NCBI GenBank assembly: GCA_023251275.1
Contig: JAHEZC010000181.1
Coordinates: 1 to 6,051, forward strand
From: Parafilimonas sp.
GTDB taxonomy: Bacteria; Bacteroidota; Bacteroidia; Chitinophagales; Chitinophagaceae
Direction of reading: 5' to 3'
DNA: 6,051 nt
A program made the position numbers and the translations under genes. This document shows positions 1 through 5,728 of this stretch, piece after piece. How positions within the stretch are numbered: the stretch's first letter is position 1; each line of letters starts with the position of its first letter. Under the pieces are notes generated by a model. It searched no databases. It worked only from the letters and a program-made list of their open reading frames with translations, and had not been told where the DNA came from.

Positions 1-838
1 AAGCGCTTGTGTAATCAGTTCCTCTTTGGCCACTTTCTCCATGCAGTGTGATTATCCCATTCCCTTTTGTAAGATCTCTCAAACGATAGCTGGCGCCATT
101 CAGGTCGCTATGAATTGTTTGCACACCACTGTAAGCTGTATTGGCGGTACCTGCGGCATCAGAATAAAACAATTGGTCTTTCATGCCCAATACCTGGCCG
201 GTTTGTGCGTCAATGAAATAGTAAGCGCGGCTTAATGGCTGTTTTGCATACACATCCACTTTATAGGCAAGCCGTAATTCACGCGGACTTACATTATCCC
301 CGGCATTATACCATACCAATTTGGAAGTGGGATAATAAGTGGCTTTTGCATCTCCTATTTGTGCTTTTATGCGCTGCTCCATTTCATCATCCTGCCACAT
401 ATATTTTGCAGCGTTTACATGCTTTACTGCAGCGTCAATCGCCTGTTTGGAATTAAGTGATGAAAAAGAACGGTCATCCATCTGCGTATCAAAATCTGTA
501 ATAACTGTTCCGCTCATACCTGTAAGTTTTCCATTTTTTTCGTGGACCACATACATGGTGTTTTCTACAGGCACGCCTTTGTACGTTTGATAATACCTGT
601 AATGGGTAAATCCTAAGCGGTCTGTTTCCTTACTCATTAAAACAAGGTCTGAATTGGGATCAAGATTGAAGATGTTTCGGGCCTGGCCCGGATTGAAAGC
701 GATTTGTTCACCGGCATTAAATGTTGTGAAGTGTTTTGATATGCCACGTTCTCCGCGGATAACTTCACGAAGGTTGTTTTGAGCATAAGCCTGCACAAAC
801 AACATAAGCAGTGACAATGTAAAGATTTGTTTTCTCAT
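1..838 (-). CDS. Secreted thermolysin-like (M4) metalloprotease, N-terminal part only (runs off left edge)
   Basis: Reading the minus strand from the ATG at 838-836 gives 279 uninterrupted codons to the window edge. Residues 1-19 form a signal peptide (MRK, hydrophobic core, cleavage after AYA before Gln20). Residues about 45-105 match the fungalysin/thermolysin propeptide (FTP), including the stretch FTHYRYYQTYKGVPVENTMY (77-96). Residues about 125-220 match a PepSY-type prodomain ending in AYYFIDAQTGQVLGMK. From about residue 229 the typical start of an M4 mature domain appears (GTANTAYSGVQTI, then YRLRDLTKGNGI). In this family the prodomain acts as chaperone and inhibitor and is removed after export. 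The catalytic HEXXH and downstream Glu lie outside the window, so activity cannot be judged. A C-terminal secretion domain would be usual in Bacteroidota but cannot be seen. There is no clear Shine-Dalgarno; the signal peptide supports this start. It is divergent from the DUF2158 gene. Confidence 0.9.
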   Translation of the reverse strand, partial: MRKQIFTLSLLMLFVQAYAQNNLREVIRGERGISKHFTTFNAGEQIAFNPGQARNIFNLDPNSDLVLMSKETDRLGFTHYRYYQTYKGVPVENTMYVVHEKNGKLTGMSGTVITDFDTQMDDRSFSSLNSKQAIDAAVKHVNAAKYMWQDDEMEQRIKAQIGDAKATYYPTSKLVWYNAGDNVSPRELRLAYKVDVYAKQPLSRAYYFIDAQTGQVLGMKDQLFYSDAAGTANTAYSGVQTIHSDLNGASYRLRDLTKGNGIITLHGESGQRGTDYTSA

Positions 839-1198
839 GTGAATTGTAATTTTAGAGGTGTGATTTAATGTTTAAAGGATAGTTACAAAATCCGCTTATC
901 AGTTCGGGTATAATTTCAGTTCATAAAATATATTCGTCATAAGCATTCATGTTTTTTTTGCAAAGTAAATATTGGTTTCAGATATATTTAAGAATAGCCT
1001 GTTTTAATTGGCAACATTAAGTTATAGGTTTTCTGATAGAAATAAAAAATCTTTTTGTTTAGAAAGTATTCCGGCAATTATGTGCAGTGCGGTTAAGTGT
1101 ATCAAATGTGCATTTCTCAACTAAAATAACAATTATTAATCTCTGGTTATTATCATACCTTACACCGCTTATTAATTAACATTTAAACTTTAAAAGAC
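839..1198. other. AT-rich divergent intergenic region
   Basis: This 360-bp spacer separates the divergently transcribed M4 protease and DUF2158 genes, so promoters for both should lie here. I see no convincing pair of Bacteroidota boxes (TTTG and TAnnTTTG): TTACTTTG on the minus strand (968-961) and TAGGTTTT on the plus strand (1025-1032) each resemble a -7 box but lack a well-spaced -33 box. A 12-bp imperfect palindrome, AAATGTGCATTT, lies at 1104-1115. I see no coding frame, RNA gene or terminator. Confidence 0.6.
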
Positions 1199-1405
1199 AT
1201 GGCCAATAAATTTAAAACCGGCGACGTCATAAGGCTGAAATCAGGCAGCCATACAATGACAATCAAAGGGCACGCAATAAAACATACGCCGCAGGGAAAT
1301 ATTTTGATAGCCGACAGGTATGAATGCTTTTGGTTTGATGGCGTAAAGCCGCAGCAGGCTATCTTCCGGGAAGATTCTATAAAATTAGCTGACGAGCTTA
1401 CGTAG
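1199..1405 (+). CDS. DUF2158 family (YodC-like) small protein
   Basis: A complete 68-aa protein that matches the small DUF2158 family, which includes E. coli YodC. The family signature is seen in order: FKTGDVIRLKSGSHTMTI (5-22), the central CFWFDG (43-48), and the closing FREDSIKL (56-63). The length fits the family (about 60-80 aa). The pattern suggests a compact beta-rich fold; there is no signal peptide or membrane segment, so it should be cytoplasmic. The molecular function of the family is not established and I do not assign one. The ATG follows TTTAAAAGAC, with no Shine-Dalgarno, as is common in Bacteroidota. The gene stands alone: the upstream neighbour is divergent and 242 bp separate it from the next plus-strand gene. 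No strong terminator follows; only a weak 5-bp stem at 1456-1470. Confidence 0.88.
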   Translation: MANKFKTGDVIRLKSGSHTMTIKGHAIKHTPQGNILIADRYECFWFDGVKPQQAIFREDSIKLADELT

Positions 1406-1463
1406 TTGTATGTTATTTGTTGTTTTACACGGATTAAATAAAGCCCCGATAAATTGTCATTCT

Positions 1464-1613
1464 TTATGACCTTACTCTTTTGAAATCAAATTTATCTTCT
1501 GATAAGTTGACTGGATTTCCTTTCAACCCGAAAAAATAACTCTTTAAATACGGCTGCTTCATCTTAAAAAAATCAGGTTTGCCCGGAATTAAATCTTGCG
1601 CATAAGAAGCTCT
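1464..1613 (-). pseudogene. Possible minus-strand small ORF or gene relic in the spacer
   Basis: The minus strand is open for 49 sense codons from 1613 to a TAA at 1466-1464. An internal ATG at 1562-1560 would give 32 residues beginning MKQPYLKSYFFGLKG and ending FDFKRVRS. Upstream in the same frame the reading begins RASYAQDLIPGKPDFF directly after a TGA at 1616-1614. The residue mix looks protein-like, but an open stretch of this length is expected by chance in AT-rich DNA, there is no visible ribosome binding site, and I do not recognise a family. It may be the 3' end of a decayed gene, a real microprotein, or chance. Confidence 0.22.
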
Positions 1614-1647
1614 TCATAAGTATCTTGCATTTTCTAAATTTATTAAA

Positions 1648-3201
1648 ATGATTTACAAAAAATTGCCTTTTGCAGCATTACTGTTTTTATTCTTGATCAC
1701 CATTAGTGCCGTCGCACAAAAAATACAGACGCTTCCGCGAAGCGTTCCTGAAATTGAGGGCGTTTCTTCTGACAGCATTTTACATTTTCTTGACGGAGTC
1801 GAAAAAAGCAAAAACGAATTGCACAGTTTTATGTTTCTGCGTCATGGCAAAGTAATAGCAGAAGGATGGTGGAATCCTTACCGGGCTCACCTGAAGCATA
1901 CTTTATATTCCACAAGTAAGAGCTTTACTGCCACAGCTATAGGTTTTGCAGTGACCGAAAAAAAACTTACCGTCAATGATAAAGTCATTTCTTTTTTCCC
2001 CAATGATCTGCCCGATACCATCAGCCCGTATTTGTCTGCACTCACGATAAAAGATGTGCTCAGTATGACAACAGGCCAGGACCCTGATCCTACTTTTGCA
2101 ATAGCTTCTCAGCATACCAACTGGGTGAAAGGATTTTTGTCATTACCCATACTCAACATGCCGGGCGCCAAATTTTTATACAACTCACTCGGCACTTATA
2201 TGTTGTCAGCCATCGTGCAAAAAGTAACGGGAGAAAAAGTAATTGATTACCTGAGACCAAGATTATTTGACCCTTTGGGTATAGAGGGCATGGATTGGGA
2301 AACAGATCCACGCGGCATTAATACAGGTGGTTGGGGATTGCGTTTAAGAACGGAAGATATGGCAAAGTTTGGGCAGTTATTCCTGCAAAAAGGAAACTGG
2401 AAGGGAAAGCAAATTCTTCCGGCTTCATGGATAGAAGAAGCCAGTACATTAAAGATTTTACAAGACCCTGATGCGCCCCAAAGTAAAAGAGACGCCAGCG
2501 AATGGCTGCAGGGTTATTGTTACCAGATGTGGCGATGCAGGCACAATGCCTACCGTGCTGATGGCGCATTCGGACAATATATTATTATCATGCCGGACCA
2601 GGATGCTGTGATTGCCATTACTGCGGAAACACCCGACATGCAGGATGAGATAAATCTCGTGTGGAAATATTTATTACCTGCTATGCAAAACGAAAAGTTG
2701 CCGGTGAATAAAAATGCAGAAGCAGCCCTCGAGCAAAAACTATCCTCGCTTGCATTGCCGCTGCCTGCAAAAGCTATTTCGTCTTTTGCAAATAATATTG
2801 CAGGTAGGACCTTTGCAATTCAACCGAATGAAAAACATATAGAAGAAATTTCATTCAATGTTAATGACGATGCATGTCACGTTACTTTGAAAACTGATAC
2901 TGCGGTTTATCATCTTGCTTTCGGTGCAGGCAAATGGCAGGCAGGTGAAACAACCATGCATGGGCCTTCTCTTGTCGCCGGCGCAAAGGCGAGTTTAACA
3001 GGATTGCCTCCTTTTAAAATTATGGGAAGCTATCGCTGGAGAGATGAACATACGCTGGAATTGATATTGCGCTTTGTTGAAAGCCCTCACACAGAAATAA
3101 TGACCTGTCATTTTAAGGAGAAAAATATTTCCATTGATGTTGAAAAAAGTTTTGACTATGGGGCTAAAAAAATTGAATTGAAGGGTACAATAAAAGAATG
3201 A
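1648..3201 (+). CDS. Exported serine hydrolase, CubicO / class C beta-lactamase-like, with C-terminal extension
   Basis: A complete 517-aa protein. Residues 1-23 are a signal peptide (MIYKK, hydrophobic core, cleavage after AVA before Gln24), so it acts in the periplasm or outside. The beta-lactamase/DD-peptidase fold covers about 35-345. The catalytic SxxK is STSK with nucleophile Ser88 and Lys91, within HTLYSTSKSFTATAIGFAV. The second motif is Tyr178-Asn179-Ser180 (FLYNSLGTYML), in place of the YxN of true class C enzymes. The third motif is the CubicO-type glycine segment YRADGAFGQYIIIMP (302-316) rather than KTG. The flanking WWNPY (74-78) and LVWKYLLPAM (337-346) are typical of this branch of CubicO-type hydrolases. 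Residues about 385-515 are an additional, probably beta-rich domain that makes it longer than a plain beta-lactamase (about 380 aa). Members act as esterases, peptidases or amidases; the substrate cannot be read here and antibiotic resistance should not be assumed. The stop overlaps the ATG of the small broken gene that follows. Confidence 0.93.
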   Translation: MIYKKLPFAALLFLFLITISAVAQKIQTLPRSVPEIEGVSSDSILHFLDGVEKSKNELHSFMFLRHGKVIAEGWWNPYRAHLKHTLYSTSKSFTATAIGFAVTEKKLTVNDKVISFFPNDLPDTISPYLSALTIKDVLSMTTGQDPDPTFAIASQHTNWVKGFLSLPILNMPGAKFLYNSLGTYMLSAIVQKVTGEKVIDYLRPRLFDPLGIEGMDWETDPRGINTGGWGLRLRTEDMAKFGQLFLQKGNWKGKQILPASWIEEASTLKILQDPDAPQSKRDASEWLQGYCYQMWRCRHNAYRADGAFGQYIIIMPDQDAVIAITAETPDMQDEINLVWKYLLPAMQNEKLPVNKNAEAALEQKLSSLALPLPAKAISSFANNIAGRTFAIQPNEKHIEEISFNVNDDACHVTLKTDTAVYHLAFGAGKWQAGETTMHGPSLVAGAKASLTGLPPFKIMGSYRWRDEHTLELILRFVESPHTEIMTCHFKEKNISIDVEKSFDYGAKKIELKGTIKE

Positions 3202-3378
3202 AGAATATTTTAAGGCAGGCATATTGAAAGAAATAATTTGCCAGGAGCTTTAGAGCACATTGATAAAATTGCTGATTCGGAATGGGATAAACCGGACAGA
3301 ATATATTGGGAAGATGAGGAGAAGATCACAGAGAAATTATTTCATTTTATCCTTGACAACCACGATAAATTCTATTAA
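3198..3378 (+). pseudogene. Frameshifted small gene coupled to the hydrolase stop codon
   Basis: An ATG at 3198-3200 overlaps the hydrolase stop (ATGA) and reads MKNILRQAY before a TGA at 3225-3227. In the frame one base further on, 3214-3378 is open for 54 sense codons, with no ATG, and ends in TAA at 3376-3378. That frame looks clearly coding: ALEHIDKIADSEWDKPDR followed by IYWEDEEKITEKLFHF, rich in GAN codons and amphipathic in character. Skipping a single G in CAGGCA (3216-3221) joins the two frames into an acidic protein of about 60 residues. The simplest reading is a small cytoplasmic protein gene translationally coupled to the hydrolase and broken by one indel (or a sequencing error). 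Alternatives are a start at TTG 3238, behind GAAAGAAA, giving about 47 residues, or a 5'-truncated remnant of a longer gene. I do not recognise the family. Confidence 0.5.
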
Positions 3379-3688
3379 AACTGATGCCAATCAGGCAGAC
3401 AGTCGCACTGAAAGCGATTAGGTGCACCTTTAACCAAATATTTTCCACTGATATTTTTTTATGACATCTTTCATTCCACGAAGATGTGAGGAAAGGCAGG
3501 GATGAAACGGAAAAGATGTATCAGAAAAATGATCCAACTAAATTTGAGTTTATCTGTATAATGAGTTTAAAAGAGAATAGGTAATTTGCAGGCTATGCAG
3601 CATTTTATAACATCACTGCGAACATCAAACAGGCCTACAAAAAATAAAAAAATAAAATAGTAAACTTGCCAACGAATAAGTAACAACA
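3379..3688. other. Intergenic region upstream of the cyclase gene, with hairpin and coding-like traces
   Basis: This 310-bp spacer holds no intact gene that I can support. It contains a perfect palindrome AGGTGCACCT (3420-3429), a seven-T run (3454-3460), a 7-bp-stem hairpin (3464-3487), and short open frames on both strands. On the minus strand a 35-residue frame (3537-3430, containing SSHLRGMKDVIKK) and a 27-residue frame (3458-3375, containing KGAPNRFQCDCLPDWHQF) overlap at the T run and could be halves of one frameshifted small gene. The last 60 bases before the cyclase ATG are very A-rich (an A/T tract at 3640-3662) and include TAAACTTG (3661-3668), one mismatch from a Bacteroidota -7 box, but without a recognisable -33 box. 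Confidence 0.5.
3464..3487. repeat. Inverted repeat with perfect 7-bp stem
   Basis: ACATCTT (3464-3470) and AAGATGT (3481-3487) are exact reverse complements separated by a 10-base loop, TCATTCCACG. The T run lies on the 5' side (3454-3460), so on neither strand does a U tract directly follow the stem, and a standard Rho-independent terminator is unlikely. It could be an operator, part of a dispersed intergenic repeat, or a chance stem. Confidence 0.45.
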
Positions 3689-5686
3689 ATGAAAAAAATA
3701 ATCCTGCTTTTTCTTATCCTTATTACAGGCACCACCAGGCAGGTATCCGCCCAACTGCAGGGACAGCCCCGCCTCGACTCCCTTCTCACCCAAATCCCCA
3801 AAACAACCGAAGACACCAACAAAGTGAACCTGCTGAATGATCTCAGCTTTACGTATAATTCTATCAATCCAGACGAGGGATTAAAGTTCGGAAAGCAGGC
3901 AATAGAGCTTGCCGAAAAACTGAATTGGAAAAAAGGAATGGCGAATGCCAATAGAGCGACAGGCGTTAATTACGCGTATGGAAAATCCGATTATCCAGGC
4001 GCTTTGGAATATTTTTTTAAAGCATTAAAACTATATCAGGAAATTGAGGACAAAACCGGCATAGCAAAAATTCTCAGCAATATTGGAGTGGTTTATTGGT
4101 ATCAATCCGATTATCCAAATGCATTAAAATATTATTTTGATGCTTTAAGAATTGATGAGCAATCAGGAAATAAAAACGGAATTGCAGCCACTCTTTGCAA
4201 CATTGGCATTGTGTACAACAGCCAGGAAGATTATACCAAAGCATTGGAATATATGTTAAAGGCAAATAAGATAGATGAAGAATTAGGAAATAAAAGCGGG
4301 ATAGCTGCAAACCTCGGCAATATCGGGGAACTGTACAGAAGGTTATCAGATCATGCCCAAGCATTGGAAAATGATTTAAAGGCGTTGCAGTTATATGAGG
4401 AGTTGGGAGATAAAAACGGAATTGCAAGAAATCTCGGGAACATCGGGGCTATCTATACAGAAAAAAGGAATTACGCCTATGCGTTGGAATATTATGTAAA
4501 GGCATTAAAAATAAGTAAAGAATTGGGACTTAAAATTGGAATAGCTATAAATCTCGGCAATATCGGAAGCACTTATTTAGAGATAGCAAAAGACACTGGT
4601 AATCCGGTTAATCACAACAGCTACCAGAATTTTTACGGGAATAAAACAGGGGCATTGCAACAGGCAAAAGTTTATACAGACAGTGCAATAGTTATATTCA
4701 AAGAAATCGGGGATTTAAATACTTTATTCAGTAACTATGAACGGTTAAGCGAGATACAAACATTGCTCGGTGACAACAAAGGTGCATTGGAGAGTTATAA
4801 GAATTATACGCTTTATAAGGATTCTGTTTTTAATATGGAGAAGGATAAAAAGCTCACTGAAACGGCGATGCAATATGAGTTTGATAAAAAAGAAGCCGCC
4901 AGTAAAGCAGAGCAGGATAAAAAAGATATACAACAGCGCAACATTCGTAATTCAATAGCTGCTGGCCTTGCAGGTGCATTGCTGTTTTTAGCAGTGGTCT
5001 ATCGTCAGCGCAACAGGATTGGCAAAGAGAAAAAGAAAAGTGATGAAGAGAAAAAACGCAGTGAAGATTTGCTGCTCAATATTCTTCCTGCCGAAGTAGC
5101 CGAAGAACTCAAAACCACAGGTGCGGCCAAAGCCAAAGCATATACATTGGTAACAGTAATGTTCACTGATTTCAAGGACTTCACCAGTGTGAGTGAAAAA
5201 GTAAGCGCCGAATTATTGGTGGACGAAATACATCATTGTTTCAGCGCCTTCGATAACATTATTCAGCATTATAAAATAGAAAAAATAAAAACCATTGGCG
5301 ATGCATATCTGTGCGCAAGCGGTTTGCCTGTTTCCAATTACACGCATGCAGAGGACATGCTCAACGCGGCAATTGAAATCCGCAACTTTATGCTGGAGCG
5401 AAAAATGGAAAAGGAAGTTAGGGGAGAAATACCTTTTGAGTTACGTATAGGTATTCACACCGGACCCGTAGTAGCAGGAATTGTGGGCATAAAAAAATAT
5501 GCGTATGATATTTGGGGAGATACCGTAAACCTCGCAGCCCGCATGGAACAAAACTCCGATGCAGGAAAAATAAACATCAGCGGCAGCACCTACGAGTTAG
5601 TGAAAACAAAATTCACCTGTAAACACAGAGGAAAAATTGAAGCGAAAAATAAAGGAGTAATTGATATGTACTACCTGGAGGGTTGA
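3689..5686 (+). CDS. TPR-receptor transmembrane class III adenylate cyclase
   Basis: A complete 665-aa protein predicted to make cAMP from ATP in response to a periplasmic signal. Residues 1-21 are a signal peptide (cleavage after VSA, before Gln22). About eight TPR units follow: 43-82, 83-123, 124-163, 164-203, 204-243, 244-283, 284-344 (with a roughly 20-residue insertion at 301-320) and 345-385. Residues 385-420 are charged and helical. One transmembrane helix spans 421-438, followed by RQRNR, which favours a cytoplasmic C-terminus. A charged linker leads to LLLNILPAEVAEELK (461-475), the usual signalling helix before a class III cyclase. In the catalytic domain (about 485-665) metal ligands Asp494 (MFTDFKDFT) and Asp538 (KTIGDAY), adenine-selecting Lys534 and Asp607 (YDIWGD), and transition-state Asn614 and Arg618 (VNLAARM) are all present, so it should be active and prefer ATP over GTP. 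No effector gene (such as a CRP-type regulator) is in the window. The following gene starts 42 bp downstream. Confidence 0.95.
   Translation: MKKIILLFLILITGTTRQVSAQLQGQPRLDSLLTQIPKTTEDTNKVNLLNDLSFTYNSINPDEGLKFGKQAIELAEKLNWKKGMANANRATGVNYAYGKSDYPGALEYFFKALKLYQEIEDKTGIAKILSNIGVVYWYQSDYPNALKYYFDALRIDEQSGNKNGIAATLCNIGIVYNSQEDYTKALEYMLKANKIDEELGNKSGIAANLGNIGELYRRLSDHAQALENDLKALQLYEELGDKNGIARNLGNIGAIYTEKRNYAYALEYYVKALKISKELGLKIGIAINLGNIGSTYLEIAKDTGNPVNHNSYQNFYGNKTGALQQAKVYTDSAIVIFKEIGDLNTLFSNYERLSEIQTLLGDNKGALESYKNYTLYKDSVFNMEKDKKLTETAMQYEFDKKEAASKAEQDKKDIQQRNIRNSIAAGLAGALLFLAVVYRQRNRIGKEKKKSDEEKKRSEDLLLNILPAEVAEELKTTGAAKAKAYTLVTVMFTDFKDFTSVSEKVSAELLVDEIHHCFSAFDNIIQHYKIEKIKTIGDAYLCASGLPVSNYTHAEDMLNAAIEIRNFMLERKMEKEVRGEIPFELRIGIHTGPVVAGIVGIKKYAYDIWGDTVNLAARMEQNSDAGKINISGSTYELVKTKFTCKHRGKIEAKNKGVIDMYYLEG
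3935..4588 (+). repeat. Tandem 120-bp repeats encoding 40-residue TPRs
   Basis: The receptor part of the cyclase gene has a DNA-level period of 120 bp. Units at 4058-4177, 4178-4297, 4298-4417 and 4418-4537 are exactly 120 bp, preceded by a 123-bp unit at 3935-4057 and followed by a partial one. Recurring anchors are GGAAT(A/T)GC, encoding GIA, and CTCGGCAATATCGG or close variants, encoding LGNIG. The 40-residue period with GIAxNLGNIG and DY..ALEY..KAL is the longer TPR type (as in LGN/TPR_12) rather than the canonical 34-residue TPR. Similarity is strongest among the middle units, suggesting growth by unit duplication. Confidence 0.85.
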
Positions 5687-5728
5687 TAGCGTGAAAGTAT
5701 AATGGAAATAAATTGATAACTCTATTTA

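Noticed and set aside
26..590. Plus-strand open frames of 69-83 codons
   Set aside because: They overlap the minus-strand M4 protease, which has clear domains and a signal peptide; the plus frames overlap one another and resemble no family.
1104..1115. Palindrome AAATGTGCATTT as a CRP/FNR-type operator
   Set aside because: It does not match TGTGA-N6-TCACA or TTGAT-N4-ATCAA and is not placed near a recognisable promoter.
1456..1470. Hairpin GTCAT-TCTTT-ATGAC as terminator of the DUF2158 gene
   Set aside because: The stem is only 5 bp, is AT-rich and is not followed by a T run.
1596..1627. Bacteroidota promoter for the hydrolase (TTG at 1596-1598, TATCTTG at 1621-1627)
   Set aside because: The -7-like box is one T short of TAnnTTTG and the spacing to TTG is long, so support is too weak for a feature.
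3464..3487. Rho-independent terminator
   Set aside because: The stem is perfect, but the T run lies upstream of it on the plus strand and reads as an A run on the minus strand, so neither direction has the required U tract.
3465..3584. Plus-strand open frame containing GRDETEKMYQKNDPTKFEF
   Set aside because: It is protein-like but its only ATG (3516) gives 22 residues, and it overlaps an equally plausible minus-strand frame; this is probably chance or relic.
3661..3668. -7 box TAAACTTG before the cyclase gene
   Set aside because: It has only one mismatch to TAnnTTTG, but there is no TTTG in the A-rich sequence at the expected upstream distance.
3625..4427. Minus-strand open frames of 108 and 117 codons
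   Set aside because: They are antisense to the cyclase gene's signal peptide and TPR repeats. The periodic Phe/Tyr/Leu content is a mirror of the repeat, not a separate protein.
4770..4958. Plus-strand 62-codon frame inside the cyclase gene
   Set aside because: It is an alternative frame of the Lys-rich linker and has no ribosome binding site or recognisable content.
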